Assembly (NCBI RefSeq): GCF_003991905.1
Contig: NZ_RSCL01000004.1
Coordinates: 62,001-126,000 of the forward strand
DNA length: 64,000 bases
Source of the DNA: Dulcicalothrix desertica PCC 7102
Lineage (GTDB): Bacteria > Cyanobacteriota > Cyanobacteriia > Cyanobacteriales > Nostocaceae
Direction of reading: 5' to 3'
The notes below the pieces were generated by a model. It made no database searches, was not told the origin of the DNA, and saw only the letters and a list, made by a program, of their open reading frames with translations. Both the position numbers and the translations under genes were made by a program. This document shows positions 36,575 through 45,224 of this stretch, in pieces. The stretch's first letter is position 1; each line of letters begins with the position of its first letter.

Positions 36575-36632
36575 TTTCCCACGCCCAGGTAGCTTACCGT
36601 ATCGGTTGTGTCACAACTGTTTTCGTGGGTAA
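36575..36632 (-). promoter_or_regulatory. Structured leader upstream of dxs
   Basis: Arms TTTCCCACG and CGTGGGTAAA enclose a second palindrome GTTGTGTCACAAC, giving a nested hairpin 40-95 bases before the dxs ATG. No known riboswitch is recognised. The remainder of the 36537-36876 gap is AT-rich with no gene. Confidence 0.45.
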
Positions 36633-36854
36633 ATGTATTCTATCTTACATAAACAGTATTAAAGACTTGTGGGTTATATCAATTGATTATCACTTGCAAA
36701 ATAAACGACACAAGCCATTTAATTCACTGTGATTTTCTTAAGTATTATTATGGATTTTATTTTTATTAAAGTAATAATATTTACAGAAAAAAATATTTCA
36801 AAATGCAAAAAATATATTAATAGTTAATAAATATTTTATCTATATGTACCGTCT

Positions 36855-36872
36855 AAGGGGGAAGTCCCCCCT
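36855..36872 (-). terminator. GGGGGA-loop-TCCCCC hairpin
   Basis: A short GC-rich inverted repeat (AGGGGG, AAG, TCCCCCCT) directly after the stop of the 306-residue protein gene. No T-run is visible on the minus strand; likely transcript end or dispersed hairpin. Confidence 0.45.
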
Positions 36873-36876
36873 ACCA

Positions 36877-37797
36877 TCACTTGACCTTTACTGGTTGAGG
36901 TTGAATATTTTGACCTTCGGGAGGACTAAACCAGAACGCTAAGTCTGAACCTTCTACCACAATTTCCCCTTCAATCGTTTGAATGTAGAGTCTTCCTTGG
37001 TCAATACTCAAAACATTACCAGCAGTTTTTGAACTATTTTTTGTACTATTAAGAACAGAAGGTTGTTGTACTTGTTCAACTTCTTTAGTAACCTGAGCTT
37101 GACTCCATAGCATATTTTGGACAACAAGCTGCAAGTTTTCGTGCGCTGTATCTTCTTCTACAATCGCTGGCACGGTTGGTTTGACAAAAGTAGGTTTTTG
37201 TGGTAGAGAATCAAAAGACTCGCGTATTGGCGCCAGCCAAGCGATTCGGGAACAATTGTGAATTACGACATCTGAAGCATAAGTTTTGATAAAAACAGTT
37301 TCATTACTCAGTCCAACATCTTTAATAGGTTGCCAACCTTCAGGGTTGAAGACAAGTAAATTTAATCTTCTTGTACCGTCAGTGTTTTGATTAATATTAC
37401 GCTGCCAGTACTGCCACAACTGGTTAGCTTCAGCGTAATTAATTTGATAACCTCTAGGAATTGGGTGATATTCGTAGCGCATTAGCTCATTTACCAATTT
37501 CCCTGTTGGCATCAAACTGTTTTCCAAGAGAATCTTATTAATCAGTTCCCAATAATTAGAATCTTGGCGTACCAATACAACTTTAAATTGACTTGCAATA
37601 TTAACAGATGCAAGCATTACACCTTTTTTCGTGAGTAGCTGAATTGTCTCACCTACAGGCTCCACACGTAGGTTATTATTAAAGCCTAGCTTATTTTTAC
37701 CTTGAATATACTCTTTAATTAACGAAACATCGTCTAATAAATTTACTGTGTTCATTTTCTTTCCCTGGCAATTACTATATATTTGAAAGGCAGGCAT
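36877..37797 (-). CDS. Hypothetical protein, 306 residues
   Basis: No family is recognised. The start ATG at 37797 has AAGGAG 8 bases upstream, a strong site; Met15 with a weaker purine run upstream is a possible internal start. Residues about 15-200 form a globular part with LLNDDV-like acidic helices, RYEYHPIPRGYQINYAEA near 107 and RRLNLLVFNPEGWQPIKDVG near 142. Residues about 200-265 are low-complexity and rich in Pro, Val, Glu and Gln. The end, VLSIDQGRLYIQTIEGEIVV then GSDLAFWFSPP, looks like a small beta domain. It stands alone. Soluble cytoplasmic location is likely. Confidence 0.65.
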   Translation of the reverse strand: MPAFQIYSNCQGKKMNTVNLLDDVSLIKEYIQGKNKLGFNNNLRVEPVGETIQLLTKKGVMLASVNIASQFKVVLVRQDSNYWELINKILLENSLMPTGKLVNELMRYEYHPIPRGYQINYAEANQLWQYWQRNINQNTDGTRRLNLLVFNPEGWQPIKDVGLSNETVFIKTYASDVVIHNCSRIAWLAPIRESFDSLPQKPTFVKPTVPAIVEEDTAHENLQLVVQNMLWSQAQVTKEVEQVQQPSVLNSTKNSSKTAGNVLSIDQGRLYIQTIEGEIVVEGSDLAFWFSPPEGQNIQPQPVKVK

Positions 37798-37892
37798 ACT
37801 ATTTTCTCCTTACAAAATTTAGATTCTATACCCGGATGAAAAATGTATAAATTAATTTAGCGATTACCCTAGTATTATTACGTATAATACAT

Positions 37893-37920
37893 GTAGAGAC
37901 GTTACATGTAACGTCTCTAC
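37893..37920. repeat. 28-bp perfect palindrome, GTAGAGACG family
   Basis: Arms GTAGAGACG and CGTCTCTAC with centre TTACATGTAA, fully palindromic. It lies 7 bp after the Rieske oxygenase gene end and may act as its terminator. Confidence 0.92.
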
Positions 37921-37927
37921 CTAACAT

Positions 37928-38890
37928 TTATACAGCATTCGACCAATCAAAATATAGTTTTCTCACCCAATTCCAAGGTTGCTCATTCGGCAAACGCATT
38001 TTCGGCTCAAATCTAGGATAAAGATTCTCAATTACATGAGCATCTTGCTTTAATATGTCATTGCCTGCATTAATTAAGAATTTATCCAGTATTAAGTTGA
38101 ATACACCAAATGATTTTGGTCGATAAATCAACATAAACGTGTGAGTTTTATTTTCAGATTCAGGATAAATCACGAAAACATCACATACATTTCCAAACGG
38201 TGTAACAGTATTAAATGCAACAATAGAAGGAAAATAATTTTTAGCAACCGCTTGAATCGATTTTGGATAAGATAACAGCAATGGGTTTTGAAGGTATTCA
38301 GTAAATGTGTTATCTTCCCGCATTTGACGTACATTAACTACAGAAAAATAATCTTCGTGAAAAAACGAATCGATTTGAATATCTTTAAACTTGAATAAAT
38401 CACGATGTGTTGCTTTCGCATGATTATAATCGTGATTAACTTCTAATGCGTAAAGTAACGGCGCCTTAATACTAAAATCACCAGATACACCCGCAAAGAA
38501 ACCTTCACTTTCTATTTCTTCCATCGCGTTGGGAATTGGAATTCTCGGTTCAGTATTAGCATAAGTCCAAATCCAGTTGCCTTGTACTATTATTTCTAAT
38601 TTCTTGGCAAGTGGTTTAGAAATTTTTTCATTACTAACAATTGCCCTTCCTTCACCGTCAAACTCTACACCATGATAAGGACATGCAATAGTATTTGTCT
38701 TATTGCAAATCCAACCATCCGAAAGCTTGGCGCCAAGATGAGGGCAAACATTATCTAACGCCGAAACTTCTCCTTTCTCATTTTTCCATAAAACATAATC
38801 TTGCCCACAAATTGTAAATAGCTTTGGCTTATTTACAGGCAGCATCGATTTGTGAGCAATTAACCAAGGGGCACCGGGTAAATTCCACAT
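37928..38890 (-). CDS. Rieske-type non-haem iron oxygenase
   Basis: A 320-residue protein. The Rieske [2Fe-2S] ligands lie in NVCPHLGAKL near residue 47 and IACPYHGVEF near 68 (CxH and CxxH). A mononuclear-iron site is suggested by EVNHDYNHAKATHRDLFKF near 149, with the two His and a nearby acidic residue. It matches single-component aromatic-ring or pigment oxygenases of cyanobacteria (PaO/CAO/VanA-like folds). The substrate is unknown. It lies 24 bp after a tetR gene whose promoter has a large palindrome, so it is probably the regulated gene: oxygenase made when the regulator binds an effector. Confidence 0.88.
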   Translation of the reverse strand: MWNLPGAPWLIAHKSMLPVNKPKLFTICGQDYVLWKNEKGEVSALDNVCPHLGAKLSDGWICNKTNTIACPYHGVEFDGEGRAIVSNEKISKPLAKKLEIIVQGNWIWTYANTEPRIPIPNAMEEIESEGFFAGVSGDFSIKAPLLYALEVNHDYNHAKATHRDLFKFKDIQIDSFFHEDYFSVVNVRQMREDNTFTEYLQNPLLLSYPKSIQAVAKNYFPSIVAFNTVTPFGNVCDVFVIYPESENKTHTFMLIYRPKSFGVFNLILDKFLINAGNDILKQDAHVIENLYPRFEPKMRLPNEQPWNWVRKLYFDWSNAV

Positions 38891-38914
38891 ATGATTTTAT
38901 ATTGTATGGGCGGG

Positions 38915-39490
38915 TTATTTACGCTCTATTGCGTTAATTAATGTCTCGACTATCCACTCGAAACTATCGTCTACTGATTGTGAAAACAAAAATAATCCTG
39001 CTTTGTCTGCCAAAACAAATCCGTGCAGCGTACTATTAAACATTCGCGCAGCATGAATCATTTCATCTTGACTCAAGGCAAATCCCCCAAACACTTTGGC
39101 GTAAAATGCTATGAGTCGCTCAATAATAGGCGCAAACTCTGGGTCTTCTAATTGTAATGGGTGATTGGTTACGACTCTATATAGTGCTGGACTTTCACGC
39201 GCACAACTTCTATAGGTATAAGCAGCAGTTTTTAACAACTCCTTTTTATCCTCTATACCTTCAGTATTCTGAAAGTACACATCTAAAAATCGGCGCCAAC
39301 CTTCCAACACCACCGCGCGTCGCAATGCTTCGTTTCCAGAAAAGTGATTATATATAGATGGCGCCTGAATTCCTAGCTCTCTAGCAACCCGGTTCACCCC
39401 TAGTCCAGATTCACCCTCTTTGTGTAGACAAGCAATGGCAGCTTCTACAATATCTCTCTGTGTTAGCGTCTGTCCCTTTGGACGTGGCAT
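38915..39490 (-). CDS. TetR-family repressor
   Basis: A 191-residue protein counted from the ATG at 39490; an in-frame TTG at 39505 would add five residues. The N-terminal helix-turn-helix reads IVEAAIACLHKEGESGLGVN then ELGIQAPSIYNHFSGNEAL, the TetR pattern. The C-terminal ligand domain has ALYRVVTNHPLQLEDPEFAP, similar to TetR_C_13/WHG-type proteins. The gene heads a two-gene operon with the Rieske oxygenase, and a 40-bp palindrome 19 bp upstream of the start is the obvious operator, implying autorepression. The inducer is unknown. Confidence 0.9.
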   Translation of the reverse strand: MPRPKGQTLTQRDIVEAAIACLHKEGESGLGVNRVARELGIQAPSIYNHFSGNEALRRAVVLEGWRRFLDVYFQNTEGIEDKKELLKTAAYTYRSCARESPALYRVVTNHPLQLEDPEFAPIIERLIAFYAKVFGGFALSQDEMIHAARMFNSTLHGFVLADKAGLFLFSQSVDDSFEWIVETLINAIERK

Positions 39491-39508
39491 ATTGTAATTT
39501 GGCAATAA

Positions 39509-39548
39509 AAAACTAACACCATTAGTTTAAACTAATAACGTTAGTTTT
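39509..39548. promoter_or_regulatory. Nested 40-bp operator palindrome for the TetR regulator
   Basis: AAAACTAAC, then ACC, then the perfect 16-bp palindrome ATTAGTTTAAACTAAT, then AAC, then GTTAGTTTT. Inner and outer arms share TTAGTTT, so there are four half-sites with two-fold symmetry, as expected for two TetR dimers side by side. It ends 18 bp upstream of the chosen ATG, overlapping any promoter. Confidence 0.82.
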
Positions 39549-39553
39549 GTCAA

Positions 39554-39583
39554 GCTGTAGCATAGGCGTCTCGCCTGTGCAGT
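39554..39583. repeat. TAGGCGTCTCGCCTGTGC hairpin repeat
   Basis: A diverged GCACAGGC...GCCTGTGC family hairpin followed by AGTCATATAATTTTTTACCA, which also follows the copy at 53863-53900. Downstream to about 39690 lie AGAGACACAGAG and GACACAAAGGACACGAAG-like purine-rich stretches common in cyanobacterial gaps. No gene is seen. Confidence 0.65.
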
Positions 39584-39716
39584 CATATAATTTTTTACCA
39601 CAGAGACACAGAGTACACGGAGAGTAGAGTTAAGAGGAATGAACCACATAAGGAGCGAGGATTTCCCGCTTTCTTAGACACAAAGGACACGAAGAAAGAG
39701 GTAAGAAGAGAGTCAA

Positions 39717-40133
39717 TTAGTCAAACACGTATTTTTCAGCAACTTTCCAGTAACGCGAGAAGCGCTTGAGGTCGATGTAACCGTCGTAGTCAAAGAAGGG
39801 GTCTACCTCAAGCACTTCTAGTTCAAGGCTTTTTTCAATTTCATCACAAATCTTGTTAAACCGAGGACTGGGACTGTCTGTGGTGACAACTTGAGTCGCG
39901 TTGTTTTCTTTGGCAAACGCTAAAACTTCTGTTGCAACGTCACCGCGTCGAATAGTAACGGGTAGTTCCAGCAAGCATTCGTAAATAAACGTAATACGCT
40001 TGAGAGAAATTTGCCATTCATCAAGTAAAGCATCATCCCATACCCAGATAGCAGGGGCGCCTGGGTATTCTTGAAGTGCAGGGTTTTTAGGACTAAGACA
40101 GTCACCGTTTACCCAGATTATTGGTTTTGCCAT
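39717..40133 (-). CDS. Photolyase/cryptochrome alpha-beta domain, free-standing
   Basis: A 138-residue protein equivalent to the N-terminal Rossmann-like (antenna-binding) domain of DNA photolyases: PIIWVNGDCLSPKNPAL at the start, APAIWVWDDALL near 27, LKRITFIYECLLELPVTI near 44 and VVTTDSPSPRFNKICDEIE near 83. The FAD-binding domain is absent. A separate gene for just that domain lies at 45225-46076 on the same strand, so the two may form a two-subunit photolyase or cryptochrome. Between them sits a four-gene cassette on the opposite strand. Light-driven repair or sensing is inferred. Confidence 0.72.
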   Translation of the reverse strand: MAKPIIWVNGDCLSPKNPALQEYPGAPAIWVWDDALLDEWQISLKRITFIYECLLELPVTIRRGDVATEVLAFAKENNATQVVTTDSPSPRFNKICDEIEKSLELEVLEVDPFFDYDGYIDLKRFSRYWKVAEKYVFD

Positions 40134-40430
40134 GAGTTCAGTTGAGTATTTGCTACCAGGGTGTTATTGAATTTTAAGCTTGGTGAAAACAAAGTTCAAC
40201 GGCTAGGCATAATAATTATTAAGTAAATATAAAAGTTGTGTAATTTTTCGGATTTCATTTAGATTTGATACTCGCTATTATGTAAGTATAAAGAATCTAT
40301 AATATAAAAGTTTTTACTTCAGTAGAACTCTAGTACTGGCTAAATTTTATTTTTTGGTGTAGAAAATAATAGATTTTCATACTTTAGTAAGATGAACAAA
40401 CTTATATATAAAGTTACTAGCTGAAAAATT
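40134..40430. other. AT-rich left flank of the defence-like cassette
   Basis: A 297-bp gap, strongly AT-rich and free of GGCGCC, between the divergent photolyase-domain gene and the helicase gene. It must hold the cassette promoter. No repeat, tRNA or attachment site is recognised. Confidence 0.4.
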
Positions 40431-42440
40431 ATGGGTATTGCATCTAGCAAAAAGTTATCCGGTCAAGAAATTATTAGTAAAATAAATGGGAATTATCGAA
40501 GTGGAAAATCTGATTTAGGGAGAGATTTTTTTTCTCCTTGCTTGAAGTACTGTAATAGATACAGGCGCGCTGTTGGTTATTTTTCAAGTGGAGCTTTAAT
40601 TGTTTGGTCAGGGGCGCTCGAAGAAATATTAACAGATGATGTTAAAATTCAATTAATTATATCACCTAATTTATCAATTGAGGATAAAGAAGCTCTACAG
40701 CGATCTTTGGATGAAGCCGAAAGGCGAAAGCTAAGACAGACTATTGCTGATAAAGTTATTACAGATGCCTTAAGTAGTCCAGAAAAGCTTAATACTGCCG
40801 ATGTTAGATTAGAGTTATTAGCTTGGTTAGTAGCTAACGAACGCTTGATAATCCGCTTTGCATTTCCTGAGCATATGGAAGATGCTGGTATTTTCCATGA
40901 GAAAATAGGCATTTTTGATTTTCCTTGGGGAGACACTGTTGCATTTACAGGTTCTGCAAATGAGTCAAGCATGGGTCACAGTAGGAATTATGAATCAATT
41001 GATGTTTATCGTAATTGGTTGAGTGCGGATATAGAGCGAGTCAAAACAAAAGTAGATGAATTTGAAGAAGCTTGGAACAGCCAAGCACAAGGGCTAAAAA
41101 TTATACCTCTTTCTGAAGAGGCGATTAAATTGATAAAAATTAATGCTCCTAATAAAAAACCATCTATTTCACCGAAAAATCAAACCATTACTCCCTCTAA
41201 CCCTACTAATGATGTATTAGAACCAAAAGTTTATGAGGAAAAATGGCGCCATCAAGATGAAGCCGTAGACAAATTTTTGCAGGTAGGGCATGGTGTTTTA
41301 GAAATGGCTACTGGTACAGGTAAAACACGTACTACGACCAAAATACTTAGTAACCTAGATGATGAAGAAAAATTAGACGCAATTATCATTAGTACTGAAG
41401 GGACAGATTTACTTGACCAGTGGGCTAGAGAAATTGAACCTTGGTCTATTGGGCGCCGTAAACCGTTTCGAGTTTTAAAGCATTATGCTTCACATCACCA
41501 ATTAGAAAGTTTTGTTAATAACAATAAAGGAGCAGTCCTTATTGTCTCAAGAGAGAAGCTTGCCTTTTTATTTAAGAGGCTAGCACCAGAAAAAAGAAAA
41601 CGAATGATTATTGTACATGATGAAGTACATGGCTTAGGTAGTCCTGTTCTTCGTCAATCTTTAGCTGGTCAACATCAAACTTTTGGGTATAGATTAGGCT
41701 TAAGTGCAACTCCTGAAAGAGAATATGATATAGACGGAACAGAGTTTATTTTTCAAGAGCTAGGAAATGTAGTTTTTAAATTTGGATTAAAAGATGCAAT
41801 AGAACAAGGTATACTGTGTGAATTTAATTATATTCCTCTGTATTACCAATTAACAGATAACGACAAGCAAAGGCTTAAACAAGTTTACAATAAACAAAGT
41901 GCGCGCGCACAAGTAGGAAATCCAATGAGCCAAACAGAACTTTGGATAGAACTTGCACGTGTTTACAAAACTGCCGAACAGAAGCCAGATATATTTGCTA
42001 GCTTCTTACGTGAAAACTCTCAATATACTCGTTCCACAATTATTTTTGTTGACAATAGAGAATATGGTTATAAAATATTAGAAACCATTCATGGTTATAC
42101 ATATAAATATCGTACTTATTACGCTGAAGATGACAGAGCAAATCTAAATAAATTTGCAAATGGCAATATAGATTGTTTAATAACTTGTCACAGAATTTCA
42201 CAAGGAATTGATATTAAAAACCTTAAAAATGTAATACTTTTTTCATCATCTCGTGCCAGATTAGAAACGATTCAGCGAATAGGGCGTTGTTTGCGCGTTA
42301 ATCCAAATTTTCCAGAAAAGAGGGCTACAGTTATTGACTTTATTTTACAATCAGAACCTGATGAAGATAAGGATATAATTAGCGCCGACGAAGAACGCTA
42401 TTTATGGCTATCAGAACTTTCAAATACTAGGAGGAAATAA
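40431..42440 (+). CDS. PLD-nuclease/SF2-helicase fusion
   Basis: A 669-residue protein. Residues about 1-225 form a phospholipase-D-like nuclease: FHEKIGIFDFPWG near 154 and FTGSANESSMG near 170 are the H.K...GS.N core of one HKD half-site. After a linker rich in Pro and Asn, residues about 260-669 form a ResIII-type DEAD/DEAH helicase: Walker A MATGTGKTRT near 290, Walker B VHDEVHG near 394, SATPER near 424 and motif VI QRIGRCLR near 614. It would cut and translocate on DNA. It starts a four-gene operon with almost no spacers. Comparable fusions occur in phage-defence loci. Confidence 0.82.
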   Translation: MGIASSKKLSGQEIISKINGNYRSGKSDLGRDFFSPCLKYCNRYRRAVGYFSSGALIVWSGALEEILTDDVKIQLIISPNLSIEDKEALQRSLDEAERRKLRQTIADKVITDALSSPEKLNTADVRLELLAWLVANERLIIRFAFPEHMEDAGIFHEKIGIFDFPWGDTVAFTGSANESSMGHSRNYESIDVYRNWLSADIERVKTKVDEFEEAWNSQAQGLKIIPLSEEAIKLIKINAPNKKPSISPKNQTITPSNPTNDVLEPKVYEEKWRHQDEAVDKFLQVGHGVLEMATGTGKTRTTTKILSNLDDEEKLDAIIISTEGTDLLDQWAREIEPWSIGRRKPFRVLKHYASHHQLESFVNNNKGAVLIVSREKLAFLFKRLAPEKRKRMIIVHDEVHGLGSPVLRQSLAGQHQTFGYRLGLSATPEREYDIDGTEFIFQELGNVVFKFGLKDAIEQGILCEFNYIPLYYQLTDNDKQRLKQVYNKQSARAQVGNPMSQTELWIELARVYKTAEQKPDIFASFLRENSQYTRSTIIFVDNREYGYKILETIHGYTYKYRTYYAEDDRANLNKFANGNIDCLITCHRISQGIDIKNLKNVILFSSSRARLETIQRIGRCLRVNPNFPEKRATVIDFILQSEPDEDKDIISADEERYLWLSELSNTRRK

Positions 42441-42445
42441 GAAGA

Positions 42446-42643
42446 ATGTCACTAGATCCAGAAATTATTCAAGCTATTAAAGATGCAGTTGCAGAAGAAA
42501 ATCAACCGGAAACTGTTGCAAATAGGCTAATAGCCTGGTTGAAAGGAATGTGTAATTCATCATTAAGTTTGGATGAACACAGTGTATTTATTGATACCGT
42601 TCGTCAAGCAATTATTGTAAATGATTCTAAGGATGAGCTATGA
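42446..42643 (+). CDS. Small protein of the helicase-SMC cassette
   Basis: A 65-residue, acidic, mostly helical protein (IIQAIKDAVAEENQPETVAN, LIAWLKGMCNSSLSLDEHSV). No family is recognised. It begins 5 bases after the helicase stop and its last codons overlap the SMC-like gene by four bases (ATGA), so it is very likely translated together with both. It may be a connector or middle component of the complex, judged only from position. Confidence 0.7.
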   Translation: MSLDPEIIQAIKDAVAEENQPETVANRLIAWLKGMCNSSLSLDEHSVFIDTVRQAIIVNDSKDEL

Positions 42644-44619
42644 AAATAGAAATTATTGGATGGAAAAGTGAAGGTTTACGATGTCCTGATGTAGAAATTA
42701 ACCTTATACAAGCAGATAATAAACCCGCTCGTGTGACTTTAATCCAAATGCCAAATGGTACTGGCAAAACTACTACGCTAACAATGATACGAGCGGCTTT
42801 GACAGGCGAAGCGAGAACTTGGACTAAAAATCAAATTTTAGATTTGCGTAGACCGAGTGATGATAACTCGCAAGGACTTTTTATATTAAACCTAAGAATT
42901 GACGATAAACCTTTAACCTTTGAAGTGGAACTTGATTTTGAAATATTTGCAGCAAAGTATCGCACTACGGCACCTGGAAGCGGTGGTATTACAGAAGGCT
43001 GGAAACCACCGAGTAGCGTTCTAATGTTTTTAAGCGATAAATTTATACCACTATTTATTTTTGATGGAGAATATGCAAATGATTTATTAGACCATAACAA
43101 ATCAGAAGCTTCGCAAGCGATAGATGCTTTATTTCAATTATATTTACTAGAAGACATCAAGAATATAGCTCAAAGAGACTGGGATGAAAGCACAAAACAT
43201 AAATCTAGTTCGAGCATAACGTTAACAAAAAGGCAAAACAAAGTTAGTAGTCTAAAAAGAAGAATTAAAGCTATTGAAGCTGAAAAAAGCCAATTAGAGA
43301 AAAAAATTGCAAGCTTGGAACCAGAAGTTATTAATTTGGAGCAAAAAATTAGTGATAATATTAGCAATACTACACAATTAAACGAAGAGTATCAGATTGT
43401 AAGAGAGCAAGAATTAAAAGCAATAAACAGCGTTAGTAATTCTGCAAGTAACTTGATGAATATACTTCGCAAACCTCATGCTTTACATGAAGCATTTGCA
43501 AATTCACTTTTAGAGCTAAGAAATCAGTTAGACAAATTAAAACTTCCAGCAAGTACGTCTCGCCAATTTTTTCTAGAACTTTTGGACGAACCAGACTGTA
43601 TTTGTGGGCGCCCGCTTGACGAAACCACTTGCAACACAATAAGACAACGTTCAGTTTCATACCTTGCAGAAGACACCTCTGGTTTTTTAAATACTCTAAA
43701 AAATAATATCTCCAGCCAGTTGATGCATAATGATAATCAGCTTAATAACCAATTGGTTACTTCAGTAGAAGAACTATCAAGTAACATCATCTCACGAGAT
43801 TTAGCCATTCTGGAATCTACTAACTTAAAGCGAAGATTAATTGAACAAGGAGACGAAGAGCTAAAACAATGGCAGCAATCTTTAGATATGAAAAAGCAAG
43901 AATTGCAAAAATTAGAAAGTAAATTAAAAGAAATTAATCGTCCTCAGAGTCCGGCTGATAAAGATTTAGACGACCAAAAATGTTTACAAGCTTTAAAAAA
44001 CTTCCATAGAGATGCAGAAGCCGAACTTGCAGAAATTACTGAAACTAGAAATTTATATAAAAAAACAGAAATACTTAAAAGGATAATTGATAAATCTTTA
44101 CAAAAATCTCGTGCTAATTTACGTATATCAATTGTTAAAGATTGTAATGATAAGTTGGAAACAGTTTTATATCAAGACCCTATTCGGATTAAAGAAGTAG
44201 ACCGTTCTTTAAAATTACTAAATCAAACTAGTGGAAGCGCAGGACAAGTGCTATCTGTTGGCTACATATTTTTAACAACACTTTTGAATAGAGGACAACA
44301 TCAATTTCCATTAGTAGTAGATAGTCCTGCAAACCCTATTTCTATAGCCGTAAGAAGACAGATTGGGAAATTAATTCCTTCTCTTTGTAACCAGTTTATT
44401 GCTTTCACTATTTCCTCTGAAAGGGCAGGTTTTACAGAGTCTCTTTACGCTAATTGTCCAGATGATATTAAGTTTATAACTTTATTTAGAAAAACAAATG
44501 GGACAAATAATTTAATTGATATGTTACCTAAACAAGGTGTTATTACAAGCTCAAATGCAGTACTTGTAGAAGGTAAAAAATACTTTAATAGTTTTGATTT
44601 AGTACAAGATACTGAATAG
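42640..44619 (+). CDS. DndD/Rad50-like SMC-family ATPase
   Basis: A 659-residue split ATPase. Walker A is MPNGTGKTTTLTMIRAALTG near residue 37; LFIFDGEYANDLLD near 143 matches the DndD/RecN pattern. A long coiled coil runs from about 185 to 275 and 375 to 490, broken by a hook-like turn with CICGRPLDETTC near 318. The C-terminal lobe has signature SGSAGQVLSVGYIFLTTLL near 531 and Walker B FPLVVDSPANPIS near 556, with Asp but not the usual following Glu. DndD-type ATPases sense or nick DNA in sulfur-based modification systems, but no dndB, dndC or dndE is present. Confidence 0.84.
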   Translation: MKIEIIGWKSEGLRCPDVEINLIQADNKPARVTLIQMPNGTGKTTTLTMIRAALTGEARTWTKNQILDLRRPSDDNSQGLFILNLRIDDKPLTFEVELDFEIFAAKYRTTAPGSGGITEGWKPPSSVLMFLSDKFIPLFIFDGEYANDLLDHNKSEASQAIDALFQLYLLEDIKNIAQRDWDESTKHKSSSSITLTKRQNKVSSLKRRIKAIEAEKSQLEKKIASLEPEVINLEQKISDNISNTTQLNEEYQIVREQELKAINSVSNSASNLMNILRKPHALHEAFANSLLELRNQLDKLKLPASTSRQFFLELLDEPDCICGRPLDETTCNTIRQRSVSYLAEDTSGFLNTLKNNISSQLMHNDNQLNNQLVTSVEELSSNIISRDLAILESTNLKRRLIEQGDEELKQWQQSLDMKKQELQKLESKLKEINRPQSPADKDLDDQKCLQALKNFHRDAEAELAEITETRNLYKKTEILKRIIDKSLQKSRANLRISIVKDCNDKLETVLYQDPIRIKEVDRSLKLLNQTSGSAGQVLSVGYIFLTTLLNRGQHQFPLVVDSPANPISIAVRRQIGKLIPSLCNQFIAFTISSERAGFTESLYANCPDDIKFITLFRKTNGTNNLIDMLPKQGVITSSNAVLVEGKKYFNSFDLVQDTE

Positions 44620-44629
44620 GTAGGTAAAA

Positions 44630-45115
44630 ATGTCTAGATTTTTTAGATTACGTCAAGATGCAGAAAGTTGGTTTTCCAATATTATGCATAAACAACCAAT
44701 TGATACTAAGTTCGATATCTATTATTTTTGCTTAATGTTAGGGTTAGCAACAGGTAAATATAATAATACGAAAGACGGTTCCGAATTTGTAGATTATTTT
44801 GTAAAAGATTATGCTTCTCATCAAACTTTGATTATTGGTTTGCTGATTAGAGCAGAATTATTTAAAAGAGGAATACATATCACAGAGAGGGATGAAGTTA
44901 GTAACCTTTTTAAAAAGTTTATAGATACAGCTACAAGAACTCAACTTAGTGATGAAGCTATAGAAAAGTTGAACGGGTATGCTAGTGGCGGTTATGAATA
45001 TCTTGCAGGGGAAATTGACACTAAACCGCATCACGTTGAAGAGTTTTTGATTACATATCACAATTTATTAAATGAGGCTATAGAGAATAATCCACAATGG
45101 TTATCTAGGGTTTAA
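44630..45115 (+). CDS. Last protein of the helicase-SMC cassette, unknown
   Basis: A 161-residue helical protein starting 10 bp after the SMC-like gene, with a weak TAGGTAGG purine stretch before the ATG. Visible features are FDIYYFCLMLGLATGKY near residue 28, ERDEVSNLFKKFIDTATR near 86 and LNGYASGGYEYLAGEI near 110. I cannot assign a family; it is compared with DndE, LmuC and the middle components of ABC three-component systems only by position and size. No nuclease motif is seen. The gene closes the operon; an inverted repeat follows at 45183. Confidence 0.72.
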   Translation: MSRFFRLRQDAESWFSNIMHKQPIDTKFDIYYFCLMLGLATGKYNNTKDGSEFVDYFVKDYASHQTLIIGLLIRAELFKRGIHITERDEVSNLFKKFIDTATRTQLSDEAIEKLNGYASGGYEYLAGEIDTKPHHVEEFLITYHNLLNEAIENNPQWLSRV

Positions 45116-45182
45116 TATAATTTCCAATCTCTTAATTTATTCGTATTTTTACAAATTTTCGATTTGAGATAATTTTTTGAAG

Positions 45183-45211
45183 AACAGGCAGGGATGCCTG
45201 TTCCACAAGAA
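45183..45211. repeat. GAACAGGCAGGGATGCCTGTTC hairpin
   Basis: GAACAGGCA and TGCCTGTTC arms pair around GGA, then CCACAAG follows, the reverse of the CTTGTGG repeat end. It lies at the right boundary of the defence-like cassette. Confidence 0.75.
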
Positions 45212-45224
45212 GTTGATTTTAGGT

